Assembly: GCA_037039925.1 (NCBI GenBank)
Contig: JAXRKP010000427.1
Span: 23,625-87,624, forward strand
Origin: Doris montereyensis
Lineage: Eukaryota; Mollusca; Gastropoda; Nudibranchia; Dorididae
Length of the DNA stretch: 64,000 nt
Reading direction: 5' to 3'
Part shown: positions 42,445-54,754 of the stretch, one piece after another
Numbering within the stretch: position 1 is the first letter of the stretch
Layout: the number at the start of each line of letters is the position of its first letter
Notes under the pieces: generated by a model
Seen by the model: only the letters and a program-made list of their open reading frames with translations
What the model was told of the DNA's origin: nothing
The model's database searches: none
Program-made: the position numbers and the translations under genes

Positions 42445-43365
42445 GAAACGTGTTGTATGTATTATAGTTTTATGACTTTCTTTTCTGGCTGAAGTTAGAA
42501 AACTGTGAAATATTGTGTTGTCAATTTTTTTATTATTAAATTGTGTGATCAGATGTTAACTTTCTTAAAATAACAGTGCATCTCTCTCGTTCATATTTAT
42601 GATAAAGCATTATTGCATGAGTGTCTGAATGCTTTGTAAGCACCATTAAGCTACACCTACATTCCCATAGCTGCCAACCTTTCCAAATCGAAAATCACTC
42701 TGACTGTCCGAGCTAATTTTGGCTTGCAGAACGGCTCGTAATATTCCAGGAAACACAGATAATTTAGCTGTTAACTTTTACGATCAATAACAAAAACGTC
42801 GCCAATTTCTGGCTTGTCTGACGAATTGCGACGATAATTTTGTGAACTCAGAATGACATCTCCGAACTTTCACCCCGATCTCTCTGAATCTCTGCCATTA
42901 ACTTTGGGTTTCTTTGAAACCCTCAGATACGTATTTTTCAAGATTAATACAAACTTACAGACTCAAAGTAAAAAGAACGTATCGCATACATTTTTTACAA
43001 ATTGGTTTGCCAGCTATGCATTTCAAATAATTGGAAATAAATGGATGACGCAAACTGATTTGTTTGTAGCTTTGCATATTGCTTTGGGTTTGTGGGAGAC
43101 AGCAAGAGGATGAGTGTTTTTGTGTTGTTGTTTTTTTATCTTTGCTTTTCTTTCTTTAGTTTTTAGATATTTTGAAGTGACAATACATGGACTTTATCTA
43201 TAAAAATAAGGTTTAAAAAGACATGAAAATCAAGAAGAAATCAGCGAGGGAATCCAAAAGGCAAAGACAATATACAATTATCTAAGAGAGGCTTTTATAG
43301 AAAAACAAGAATTGTCAAAAAAATACCAAATATCAGTAATCGACACAGTTTATTGTCATAATCTC
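42445..43365. other. Intronic sequence, nothing recognised
   Basis: An 86-residue open frame at 42853-43113 shows no family resemblance. Confidence 0.4.
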
Positions 43366-43369
43366 CTCT

Positions 43370-43810
43370 GTAAAAACTTGGACCTTAGACAGTATAATAT
43401 CTAAGAAGAGTAGAAGGGAAAACTAAAAGAGACAAAATCAGAAACACAGTAATAAGAGATCAAACTAAAGCTAATGGCATAAAATAAAAAAGATAGAAAT
43501 ATATAAACTCAGATGGTTTGGGCATGCAACCAGAACGAAAGATTAAAGAATAGCTAAATCAGTGTACAATGCTAAAACCCAAGGTAACAAACCAAAAGGC
43601 AGAGATTGGAAAAAGTGGGACAAAGATATAAAAGAGGCGCTAAAGCAAAGAAATTTAACTTTCACAGAAGAAAACAGAAAATGTCAGGACAGGGTAGTTT
43701 TGAAAAAGTCATTTCTGGCATCTAAACCGATACACCGGAAGGTCAAATGGAAACTGATAAAGAAGGAAAGAAAAGCAGGAATCAATGGACAAAAGTCAAT
43801 CGTTGTCTGG
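43370..43810 (+). mobile_element. Decayed non-LTR retrotransposon 3' end (copy 2)
   Basis: Best preserved of three homologous copies, with RWFGHATRT-like, IAKSVYNAKTQGNKPKGRDW and ALKQRNLTFTEENRK. This is the usual C-terminal tail of LINE polyproteins. Broken by shifts. Confidence 0.75.
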
Positions 43811-44109
43811 TTGTAAGCAATGTGATCGAAGATTTTTATCTTTCTTTTTAGTTTCACTCAGATTGATTGTAACCGTTTCCGCTATTCAATAACAAAGAAT
43901 GTGTATAGTTTTAAAAAAATGTCTTTGTAAAGCTGTCACCCTTCTGGTAAGGCTGAGCACTAGATCCTGCTGTTCCACACTTATAGTCTTCAGGCATGAC
44001 AATTATCATGATACGCCATATAGGAAGAAATGATAATAATACTAATAATAATGATGATGATAAATATGATGATGTCAACAACAACAGCTACAACAGTTCA
44101 ATACTAGAA

Positions 44110-44350
44110 TAATAATAGATTGCACATAGCATAAAAACACAAACAAACTAGGATATAAATAAATCAACTCAGATAGTTTTGGTCATGCAAAACATAATGA
44201 TGATAGGAGGATAGCTAAATCAGTATACAATGTTAAAACCCTAGGAAAAACTCAAAAGGTAGACCTCAGAGAAAATGGGAAGATGGTATAAAAGAGGCAT
44301 TAAAGCAAAGAAGTTTAACCTTCACAGAAGGAAACAGAAAATGTTGAAAA
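44110..44350 (+). mobile_element. Decayed non-LTR retrotransposon 3' end (copy 3)
   Basis: Shares aggatagctaaatcagtata and aaggcattaaagcaaagaa with copies 1 and 2. It lies directly upstream of a trinucleotide microsatellite. Confidence 0.7.
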
Positions 44351-44394
44351 GAATAATTATCAATAAAAGTACATGTAATGATCATAATGATAAT

Positions 44395-44675
<281 letters not shown>

Positions 44676-44782
44676 TAGTAATAATAAACCTGTAGTCAAA
44701 AAGTAACCTGATAAAAACAAAAGAAGTATACTGTAGAGTGAAAAGTTTTACTGAGATGGATAGCAACGTGGGTTCCTTGGGA

Positions 44783-44870
44783 GGCGTTGTGGCTGTGGTG
44801 CAACCAATGGTGTTGTCTATGCATGTAATTACAACGAGGCTGATTCAAAACCACGCCTAGCCTAAGTTGT
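44783..44870 (+). mobile_element. SINE family C, head (copy 1)
   Basis: tRNA-like: ggcgttgtggctgtggtgca and a B-box-like gattcaaaacc. Homologous to the inverse of 49083-49190. Confidence 0.5.
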
Positions 44871-45294
44871 TGAAGGGGTGCGGGGGGGGTTACGACGTTA
44901 TATTGTACTTTTGGGACTGGTACTTTATTCTGCTTTCATATCTCAACTCAGCTGTGTATGTATACCTAGCTATTCGTATGACGCGCCTAACAGGCCGTAC
45001 TATAATATTTATGCCCCTCAGGGAGTTGAGAAGTGATGCTTTTAAAACTTTTCAATGTCGAAAAGTACTCAAAGCATGAGTTCTGCTTCTGGAACCGGGC
45101 CCATGTAGTGATGTCATTCACGGTGAACTTTCTTTCTACCTTTAGGTGTATGGGTGGCGTTGAAAGGTCAAGTCAGGTATATTACATTTATTTCTCTGAA
45201 TCAGTTTGGTTTTGGGTAAACAGGGGATTAGCCCACTATACCCCAGGTAGATGGTGGGGCTGCCACCTTGAGGCCCCCTCCCTACCAGGTCTTG

Positions 45295-45500
45295 TTATTT
45301 TCTGTCAGGGTTAACTCCCTTAGCCTTTGGTCATTCAAGACCAGCCTGCAAGGCAGCAGGTTGTTCTTTTCTGTCAAGGTTAACTCCCTTAGCCTTTGGT
45401 CAGTCAAGACCGACATGCAAGGCAGCAGGTTGTTTTATGTCAGGGTTAACTCCCTTAGCCTCTGGTCAACCAAGACCGACCTGCAAGGCAACATGAGACT
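45295..45500. repeat. ~66-bp minisatellite, 3 copies
   Basis: Units share gggttaactcccttagcct, then gtca-tcaagacc and tgcaaggcagcaggttgtt. The spanning open frame (103 residues) is explained by the repeat. Confidence 0.92.
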
Positions 45501-45713
45501 CGTGAAGGAGAGGGGGAAGGGGGTCATCTACTCCTGGTACAGGTGCTTACCTGTCCACTTCCGGTTCACGGTAAACTAACAATACATGCATGAGGTTCAC
45601 TTAGCTCGTCCCATCCTTGCAACACAATCGCAGAGAAATCTGGTTATTTTTTAATGGCCCACTTCATGTACTGTCCGTATGCATAGCTCGTGAAGTGTTA
45701 TTGTCGGTATCCC

Positions 45714-46872
45714 CACAGTTTGATTTGACTTGGTTTGATTTGACTTGGTTAGATTTGACTTGGTTTGATTTGACTTGGTTAGATTTGACTTGATTAGATT
45801 TGATTTCGTATGATTTGACTTGGTTTGATTTGACTTGGTTAGGCTTGACTTGGTTTGATTTGACTTGGTTAGATTTGACTTGGTTTGATTTGACTTGGTT
45901 AGATTTGACTTGGTTAGATTTGACTTGGTTTGATTTGACTTGGTTAGATTTGACTTTGACTTGGTTAGATTTGACTTGATTAGATTTGATTTGGTTAGAT
46001 TTGACTTGGTTAGATTTGACTTGGTTTGATTTGACTTGGTTTGATTTGACTTGGTTTGATTTGACTTGGTTAGATTTGACTTTGACTTGGTTAGATTTGA
46101 CTTGATTAGATTTGATTTGGTTAGATTTGACTTGGTTAGATTTGACTTGGTTTGATTTGACTTGGTTTGATTTGACTTGGTTTGATTTGACTTGGTTAGA
46201 TTTGACTTGGTTTGATTTGACTTGGTTAGATTTGACTTTGACTTGGTTAGATTTGACTTGATTAGATTTGATTAGATTTGACTTGATTAGATTTGACTTG
46301 GTTAGATTTGACTTAGTTAGATTTAATTTCGTATGATTTGACTTGGTTTGTTTGACTTGGTTAGATTTGACTTGGATTAGATTTGACTTGATTAGATTTG
46401 ATTTCGTATGATTTGACTTGGTTTGATTTGACTTGGTTAGATTTGACTTGGTTTGATTTGACTTGGTTAGATTTGACTTGGTTAGATTTGACTTGTTTTG
46501 ATTTGACTTGGTTAGATTTGACTTGGTTAGATTTGACTTGGTTTGATTTGACTTGGTTAGATTTGACTTGATTAGATTTGATTTCGTATGATTTGACTTG
46601 GTTTGATTTGACTTGGTTAGATTTGATTTGACTTGGTTCGATTTGATTTGACTTGGTTCGATTTGATTTGACTTGGTTCGATTTGATTTGACTTGGTTAA
46701 ATTTGATTTGACTTGGTTAAATTAAATTTGACTTGGTTAGATTAAATTTGACTTGGTTAGATTAGATTTGACTTGGTTAAATTATATTTGACTTGGTTAT
46801 ATTAGATTTGACTTGGTTATATTAGATTTGACTTGGTTTGATTTGACTTGGTTAGATTTGACTTTGTTTGAT
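45714..46872. repeat. Satellite-like SINE-tail array, (GATTTGACTTGGTTT/A)n
   Basis: About 1.16 kb built from gatttgacttggtta and gatttgacttggttt units and their 5-bp relatives. On the minus strand these are the AAATC/AAGTC units of the SINE A tail. The array joins without a gap to a SINE A body at 46873. Confidence 0.96.
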
Positions 46873-47107
46873 TTCACCTACATCTGCATTGGTAGGGTTT
46901 TAAATTTTGCCCGGACCGCCCTGCAAACATTGTGATCTTCACACCAGATCTCTTTTTTATCTTCCGTTTCCCGATGGGACTAGGCGTCGATCCACCTACC
47001 TGGACCGAGGAGGGGGTGTAAATTGTACACGAGAAATTCTGTCCCCCGTTGGCGTTGAACCCACGACCTTTGGGTTGAGAGGCCGACACCTTGTCTCCAG
47101 ACAGAAG
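46873..47107 (-). mobile_element. SINE family A, copy 4, owner of the 1.16-kb tail
   Basis: On the minus strand: head with ggttcaacgcc, then tccaggtaggtggatcgacg, the cgggcaaaatttaaaaccct segment, and the degraded tail junction. Confidence 0.85.
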
Positions 47108-47443
47108 TACTAGACATGACGTCACCAGGGTGATAATAATCGACGAAAGATAAAAAAACAAAACAAAAACAACCCATGTAAATTATATTCAAGTCAATCA
47201 CTTGACGTTTTGGGTCAGACAATAAACAACAGTTGATAACCATACACATGTAGACTACACCTCACCAACTCTTATTCAAGCATCATTTTTATAATATAGT
47301 GTGATGTAAGAAGGAATGGCAGCAAATACAAAGGACACGAAAGAAGAAGAAGAAGAAGAAGAACAAGAAGAAGGAGAGCAGAGTGTAGAATAAATCAATG
47401 AAAGAAGAAAGGAATGTAAAACGTATACAATGAAGTACAGTAA

Positions 47444-47451
<8 letters not shown>

Positions 47452-47533
<82 letters not shown>
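47452..47533. repeat. (TA)n microsatellite
   Basis: About 40 TA dinucleotides. Confidence 0.98.
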
Positions 47534-47536
<3 letters not shown>

Positions 47537-47544
47537 ATATATAT

Positions 47545-47735
47545 ACACAAGCTTGCCCGTAGACAATGATGATTATGATTACTCTTTTACCACATTCTTT
47601 TGTTTTCAACAATGAACTACTAAATAGATTACCGGGTGCAGGGTGATACCAAGTATTCGATACTTAGGTTGGGGTGGGGGGGGGGGGGATTCATTGCATG
47701 TCTAGTGACCGGAAATGTGAAGGAATGAGTAACAA
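47545..47735 (+). repeat. Direct duplication (copy 1)
   Basis: Shares gcccgtagacaatgatgatt, the accgggtgcagggt segment and cattgcatgtctagtgaccgg with 48399-48600. Divergence is moderate, and the G-run length differs. Confidence 0.88.
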
Positions 47736-47983
47736 TAACAATAAAAAGTTTCGCGAATCGCAGGCAAAACAATCTTTATCCAATCAATTAAAATACTGGT
47801 TTGACCCAGGAGTTTATTCGCTAAAACCTAAAGCAGTTTATTTGAAATCTGCATGTGGAATATGGCGGTTGTGAGTGCAGTGGTTCCTGAAATTAGAGTG
47901 GTCAAAGTTTGAAATGTACAGTTTTATATAAAGGTATATAATTCTGAGTTGGTTGTTCTTTCTTTCTAAAGCTATTTGAAACT

Positions 47984-48203
47984 TAGCACCAGGTCCAGAT
48001 AGGTGGACGCGACACCTAGTCCCATTCAGAGGAGGACAATATATAAAGAAGATCTCGTGTGCAAATCACAACACTCTATGCACATTAAAGATCGCTTAGC
48101 TGTTTACAAAGCAGTTTGGACAAAATTAAAATCCTACCAAAAAACCGTGAGATCATCTTAGTTGTGGATGTGGGTAAATCAAATCAAACCAAATCAAGTC
48201 TTT
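47984..48203 (+). mobile_element. SINE family A, copy 5, short tail
   Basis: Body ccaggtccagataggtggac through cttagttgtggatgtgggta and four to five AAATC-type tail units. Confidence 0.85.
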
Positions 48204-48398
48204 GTTGTTGTTGTTGTTGTTGTTGCTGACGAAGGGTGGACCATTCAAAAGCTTATCTCTACTCTGTCACGTTTTCTTTCTATCATCAGGCTTTTCATCA
48301 TTGTTTTATATTCCTCTTCGCTAGTACCGTTATCGGTCTACTGCAGTTTTATTTCCCCGTTATCACTTGATCTAATAATAAGTTATTATCATTGTACA

Positions 48399-48596
48399 CA
48401 AACATGCCCGTAGACAATGATGATTATGATTCGATCTACTCTCTTACTCTTACCACAATCTATTTTTTTTGTCAACGATAAACTACACAATATTATGTTA
48501 TCAGGTGCAGGGTAACATCACGTACCTACCCAGTATTCAATACTTCGGTTAGGCGGGCTTTTCATTGCATATCTAATGGCCGGAAGTGGAGGAGTG

Positions 48597-48605
<9 letters not shown>
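48399..48605 (+). repeat. Direct duplication (copy 2)
   Basis: Second copy of 47545-47735, followed by a (CA)n run. SINE A copy 5 lies between the two. Confidence 0.88.
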
Positions 48606-48609
<4 letters not shown>

Positions 48610-48631
<22 letters not shown>

Positions 48632-49080
48632 TGAAATTGCATACATTTTCACTCATTCTGTTAAAAACCCAAATTGTCCAATCACTGCTCTGCAAATTTT
48701 AATGTGTACATATGTCTTCAAATTATACGGTACAGTTAAGAATAGATTTTACTCGAAAAAAAAAAACCCTACAAAAACTGGAGAAAAATATTCAACCGCG
48801 ATAGCCTGTTATTATTTTCCAGTGATAAAGATAAAAATGGATTTATAGTCTGTATCCTCACACAAGTGCAGGCTCACCGACTGTACAGCATTTATTGTCC
48901 CCCAGCAGGACATTTCATTCAAAGTCCTTCTATAATCCCGGGGGAGCATACAGTACACAAGCCTGTTAGGCTTTTCATACTAACACTCTGACAAGATCTT
49001 TCTCTACCTATAGCTGGGTACTTCTTCACAATTGAGTCAAGTGAGTAAAGTAGAGCGAAGTATTTTTCCTAAGAGTACAA
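48610..49080. other. Intronic sequence, nothing recognised
   Basis: No exon or element identified. Confidence 0.4.
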
Positions 49081-49082
49081 CT

Positions 49083-49190
49083 TTGTGGAAAGAAAAAACC
49101 CCGCTTATGCCAGCCGTGGGGATTGAACCAGTGACGTCGTGATTACCAGCTCACAACACTGCGGTTCATCTACAACGCCTCTACTAACGC
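49083..49190 (-). mobile_element. SINE family C, head (copy 2)
   Basis: On the minus strand: gaggcgttgtagatgaaccg and a B-box ggttcaatccc, followed by cggctggcataagcgggg. It lies just upstream of the exon at 49243. Confidence 0.6.
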
Positions 49191-49242
49191 ATTTTTTAAA
49201 TTATTTATTATCAACTTCTTCGCTTGGTTCACAATCACCCAG

Positions 49243-49357
49243 GTGTGATCAATGAGCGTCAAAGGAATGTTGGAAAGGACCCAATTCCTATGCTTGCCAT
49301 TGTTTCTTTGGTTATCGATTCTGTCCTCAATCCATCCTCATCATCACCCTGGTGCTG

Positions 49358-49393
<36 letters not shown>

Positions 49394-49455
49394 TTGTTGA
49401 GACTGGTTCCGAGGTGAAGGCAGCCATGGCACGTCTACCGGATCTACTGGTTTTT
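49243..49455 (+). CDS. Next exon of the Ser/Pro-rich gene, with GCT-coded polyalanine
   Basis: Acceptor cacccag at 49242. Phase 1 entry gives VINERQRNVGKDPIPMLAIV and SLVIDSVLNPSSSSP. As written the frame then enters poly-Cys and a stop at the GCT repeat. Dropping one C from the ccc at 49349-49351 gives GAATA, then a run of Ala and Val, then ETGSE. The exon could end at gtgaag (after 49413) or at gtaaat (after 49455), so the right edge is uncertain. An overlapping frame from ATG 49252 mimics a signal-peptide protein and is rejected. The phase agreement with 42440 supports it belonging to the same gene. Confidence 0.55.
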
Positions 49456-49459
49456 GTAA

Positions 49460-50095
49460 ATCAATTATTGATCCGTTGAACGGATACATGATAAATACCT
49501 GTCGGCCATGACTTGACTTGATGGAGGATGGCGGTCATTACTCGTAATCGCCGATCGTCCGGATATGGCCGATTTGCTTTGCTATCTTGGGATGCTACCG
49601 CTACCAGTGCCATCGCATGTTATTTTTGGGTACCGGTGCCTCCCCAGTGACCTTGATAAAGGTTTCATCGTAAAGCTGAGCGTGTCTCATGTCTCATGGC
49701 AGTAGGCTTAACGGAGCAGAGCAGTTTGATTCGATGGCGTCACTGGATGAGATTTTCAATAATATTACATGGTGTCACTGTCACGCTGTTATCTGCACAG
49801 CAGCTTCAGCGCTCTGTCTAATCCTCGTCTTTCTTCTCTCTCTCTCCGGAATCACGTTATCACGTGTTTGCTCTTCCGGTTTCCTCCTGTCGAGACAATA
49901 ATGTTCAAATCTGTCGCTGGGAACCGGAAAATGAGTGGTGATGAAGGAAGGAAAAGGAACAGATGAAGGAGCGGGCGGGGGGGGGGGGGAGGGGGAGGGG
50001 AGGAAGGGGAGGGGTTGCTTGTTTACAATATTTACCTCTTTTGCTATACCATCATTTACGCTTCCATCCCGGAAGGAATTAAGAACTTAGTAATA
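49460..50095. other. Intronic sequence
   Basis: G-rich run near 49976-50000. No further exon accepted. Confidence 0.4.
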
Positions 50096-50099
50096 CTAG

Positions 50100-50103
50100 C
50101 AGC

Positions 50104-50147
<44 letters not shown>

Positions 50148-50148
50148 A
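50100..50148. repeat. (CAA)n microsatellite
   Basis: About 15 CAA triplets. Confidence 0.97.
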
Positions 50149-50554
50149 AAAGACAAAATTCGGATACAGAACGGTAGAAAGAGAAAAACCTGTAAGATCG
50201 AAGATGATGTAAAAAACAGTTTCGATGGATTTTGGTAATTGTGTTGTAGAAGTTTCTCTGAGTAGATTTTTCATAGCGATTGAATGAAGATCTATCTATA
50301 TGAAAACGTCGGTAACTTATGAAGATGGCCATGTTGAAATGTTTTTTCTTATCTTAGTTAAATGCTGTCCTTTAGTGTTTAAAAAAAAAAAAATGTCAAT
50401 ACTTAATACAATGTTGGAGACAAATATAAAAAAAATCACAATCAAAGGTCGAGATCAATAAAAAAACAAAAAACCCAATGATATCATGAGGGAGTCTGTT
50501 GTAACTGATTATAATGATATGGAATAAGTTTGAGGGACTAGAACTACTACTACT

Positions 50555-50859
<305 letters not shown>

Positions 50860-50869
50860 GTAGATAGAT

Positions 50870-51240
50870 GTTCCTTGTATATTCACCAACATTCATGTAT
50901 ACATGTATTTTTTATGTTATATGTGATAGAATGTCTGAATGTGAATTTTGTTTGTAATATCACAATGAGAGTACAACTGTCTACGGTCGAGTGATTTAAA
51001 AAATGTCTCCATTCCCCTACCCACTCCCCTATATACATCTATTCTAGTTGTGTTTTAATGTTTGGATAGAAAATTGTTTTGTAGCTTTGTAAAATTATTG
51101 TATCATGTGACCAAGTCAAATTTTCCCACCCAGATTGATAAAATTATCTTCGTTTTAAAAAATCTATTAATCTAACACTCCTCCTCCTCCCCCTTCCCCC
51201 CCGTAAAAAAGGCGGCCCTTCATCTCTGTCTCTCACTCTT
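50870..51240. other. Intronic sequence
   Basis: Nothing recognised. The right end (ctctgtctctcactcttcag) is the acceptor tract of the next exon. Confidence 0.45.
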
Positions 51241-51243
51241 CAG

Positions 51244-51377
51244 AGCCTTTGCCCATGAAGCTTCGAGCTCTCCCCAGTCCTTCTGGCAACAGCCAAACGC
51301 CACCCAGCAGGTGTCACCGGCCTCCAACTTCCCCATCTTGCCGCCACTTTGTAACAAGGATACCGAGGAAGCCATGG
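51244..51377 (+). CDS. Probable exon of the Ser/Pro-rich gene
   Basis: Excellent splice sites: cactcttcag at the left and gtgagt at the right. Two frames stay open. One gives AFAHEASSSPQSFWQQPNAT and FPILPPLCNKDTEEAM; the other gives PLPMKLRALPSPSGNSQTPP. The first looks more protein-like and fits the Ser/Pro/Gln composition of the exon at 41495. GC content and codon-like pattern stand out from the flanking simple repeats. Frame and partner exons are not settled. Confidence 0.55.
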
Positions 51378-51379
51378 GT

Positions 51380-52125
51380 GAGTACACACTATATCACAGT
51401 AGTGTAGCCTACACACTCTCTCACACACGCATAGATAGTAGATATGCACACATCCATACGCACATCCTCATACACACACACACACACAAACACGCGCGCA
51501 CGCTTAGGCGAGGCGCGCTCACACACACACAGAGAACAAACTGCCAACAGACATTAAACTCAGCAATTATTATAGCACTCAAGAGTTAGAATTAAAAATT
51601 ATTTGTTAAAACATCGATTTTAAACCAAAATTGGATTAACAGTAGTTGTTGGTGGTTTTACTTCAAAGTCAGGGGGCGTTGTCAATAATAGTGCTCGGGA
51701 ATTGAATGACCCAGTTTACATAAAGAAGACACACACACACACATACATAAACATTAACATAAAACACTTTCACACGCATACACTTTCTAGCACACCTAAA
51801 ACACACACACACTCACATACACACACCTTCTCACAATACGGAATACAAAACACATCAGTGCACACACCATCACGTACATTGCTTTTCACAACGAGGAGAA
51901 AAGTATAGAATCTGGCGTCACGTGACTTGATGGATCAGTTAAGTAGTAGATTCCAGCAGTATCACGATATATGGTGGATGGGGCAAATTACAATGAAACA
52001 AATCCCTTTTTGTGGATGCCAAATTTAACTTGCTTGCGCTATAATCCATTTTTCCTTCACTGCCCCTCACTTACCCAACCAAAAACAAAACTGAAAGTAA
52101 ATGTGTTTGTTCAGACGTGTGTATC
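51380..52125. other. CA-rich and unannotated sequence
   Basis: CA-type microsatellites at 51415-51540 and 51725-51840. No exon accepted. Confidence 0.5.
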
Positions 52126-52129
52126 TAAA

Positions 52130-52435
<306 letters not shown>

Positions 52436-52647
52436 TTAATAATACTCATAATAACAAGGATAAAACTCCCTGACAAGGAAAACTGCGCATTACATATTTT
52501 TTAAAATGTCTTTGTTTCACATTTAAAGAGATTGTTTTCAAAATATCCGATTTTTACATGTATTAATGGTTTCCAACTTAACACGCAATTTCTCTTCTTA
52601 AAATATGCATTTGTATCACAAAACTCGTGAAGCTGTGTGTTTGTCCC

Positions 52648-53310
52648 ATTTTGGGAGCTTGTGTGTTGTCTGTTAACCATGTCCTATTTTGGGAGATTGT
52701 GTGTTGTCTGTTAACCATGTCCCATTTTGGGAGCTTGTGTGGTGTCTGTTAACCATGTCCCATTTTGGGAGCTTGTGTGGTGTCTGTTCCCATTTGGGAG
52801 CTAGTGTCCATGTCCCATTTTGGGAGCTAGTGTGTTGTCTGTTAAGCATGTCCTATTTTGGGAGCTTGTGTTGTGTCTGTTAAGCATGTCCCATTTTGGG
52901 AGCTAGTGTGGTGTCTGTTAAGCATGTCCCATTTTGGGAGCTAGTGTTGTGTCTGTTAACCATGTCCCATTTTGGGAGCTAGTGTGGTGTCTGTTAAGCA
53001 TGTCCCATTTTGGGAGCTTGTGTGTTGTCTGTTAACCATGTCCCATTTTGGGAGCTTGTGTGTTGTCTGTTAAGCATGTCCCATTTTGGGAGCTAGTGTG
53101 GTGTCTGTTAACCATGTCCCATTTTGGGAGCGTGTATGTTTTCTGTTAACCATGTCCCATTTTGGGAGCTTGTGTGGTGTCTGTTAAGCATGTCCCATTT
53201 TGGGAGCTAGTGTGGTGTCTGTTAACCATGTCCCATTTTGGGAGTTTGTGTGGTGTCTGTTAAGCATGTCCCATTTTGGGAGCTAGTGTGGTGTGTGTTA
53301 AGCATGTTGC
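52648..53310. repeat. 38-bp minisatellite with internal hairpin, ~17 copies
   Basis: The unit contains catgtcccattttgggagct and tgtctgttaa(c/g). Each holds the small inverted repeat TCCCA-TTT-TGGGA. Open frames across it are periodic artefacts. Confidence 0.96.
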
Positions 53311-53464
53311 CTTACTCACAGCGTTGTTGTTGTAGCTACAGGCTCTGCACCCACAGATATTCAAGGTCGTCCCTGTCCTCTCCTGATGGTTACATACACA
53401 TAATACAAATTATGTGCACACATGTGTAATAGACTTCCGAGTGTACCTTTGCACGGATATGCTG

Positions 53465-53466
<2 letters not shown>

Positions 53467-53510
<44 letters not shown>
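53467..53510. repeat. (TG)n microsatellite
   Basis: About 20 TG dinucleotides. Confidence 0.97.
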
Positions 53511-53511
<1 letters not shown>

Positions 53512-53514
53512 TTG

Positions 53515-53960
53515 TCGTTTAGGGAGTCTGAATCGGCCTGGCTACCAATTTCGCTGCTGGGTTGACAGTTTTTGTTGCTTGTTTTGGGGTTGTTTGTTTT
53601 TTGTTTTGTTTTGTTTTGTTTTTGTCATTTGCCGAATGTGAGAATGAGCGCAGGTTGCCTTTGAAAGAAAGAAAATTTTTGTACATCGTTAAATAAAGAG
53701 TTGGACAATCTAAACTGGTGCTTAATATAGATTCAAGAAACTCGTATAAACCTTCAATCTATGATAGTGCCTTCTTCCCCCCCCCCAAGGAAAAAGTGTT
53801 CAGAGCAGATTTGAAAAAGAACCTCCCCCCCCCCCCCCCCCGGAACACATCATGAAGTTAAACACAGCAGGGTATTAAAGAACCATGACCAGTAGCGCAT
53901 ACAAAACAACTCCTCAAACCCACCCGCTCACTTTTCGGTAACAGGAGTACTCTCAATAGC
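53515..53960. other. Non-genic sequence
   Basis: C-runs at about 53779 and 53826. Nothing recognised. Confidence 0.45.
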
Positions 53961-53965
53961 AGCAC

Positions 53966-54063
53966 GTGGCGTTAATGGCCGAGTGGTTAGACTGCTAAAC
54001 TAGGTATCATGAAGGTGCGAGTTCGAATCGTAGCAGATGATTTTTAGTTGTGGATGTGGGTAA
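53966..54063 (+). mobile_element. Chimeric SINE: B-type head joined to A-type tail
   Basis: Head with A-box (tggccgagtggttaga) and B-box (gagttcgaatc), then directly agttgtggatgtgggtaaatc, the 3' end of SINE A. The A body is missing. Confidence 0.75.
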
Positions 54064-54752
54064 ATCAAATCAAATCAAATCAAATCAAGTCAAATCAAAT
54101 CAAGTCAAATCAAATCAAATCAAGTCGTCAAATCAAATCAAATCAAATCAAATCAATTCAAGTCAAATCAAGTAAATCAAATCAAATCAAATCAAGTCAA
54201 ATCAAGTCAAATCGAATCAAATCAAATCAAATGAAATCAAACCAAATCAAATCAAGCCAAATCAAATCAAATCAAATCAAGTCAAAAAATCAAGTCAAAT
54301 CAAATCAAATCAAATCCGTCAAATCAAATCAAATCAAATCAAGTCAAATCAAATCAAATCAAATCAAGTCAAATCAAATCAAATCAAATCAAATCAAATC
54401 AAATCAAGTCAAATCAAATCAAATCAAATCATGTCAAATCAAATCAAATCAAATCAAATCAAATCAAATCAAGTCAAATCAAATCAAATCAAATCAAATC
54501 AAATCAAATCAAATCAAATGAAGTCAAATCAAATCAAAGTCAAATCAAATCAAATCAAGTCAAATCAAATCAAATCAAATCAAATCAAATCAAATCAAAT
54601 CAAATCAAGTCAAATCAAATCAAATCAAATCAAATGAAGTCAAATCAAATCAAATCAAATCAAATCAAATCAAATCAAATCAAATCAAATCAAATCAAAT
54701 CAAATCAAGTCAAATCAAGTCAAATGAAGTCAAATCAAATCAAGTCAAATCA
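54059..54752. repeat. Satellite-like SINE-tail array, (AAATC)n
   Basis: About 0.7 kb of AAATC units with AAGTC variants at irregular spacing, continuous with the SINE tail at 54050. It encodes an IKSNQ-type repeated open frame in one reading; not a gene. Confidence 0.97.
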
Positions 54753-54754
54753 AA

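Noticed and set aside
49252..49479. Apparent small secreted protein MSVKGMLERTQFLCLPLFLW
   Set aside because: The phase-1 frame entered from the splice acceptor at 49242 gives better protein sequence, and the hydrophobic stretch is an off-frame reading.
53966..54035. Functional tRNA gene
   Set aside because: A- and B-boxes are present, but flanking stems do not pair well and it continues into a SINE tail, so it is a tRNA-derived SINE head.
54048..54637. IKSNQ-repeat open frame
   Set aside because: Product of the AAATC tail array; the unit length of 5 gives a periodic frame by arithmetic.
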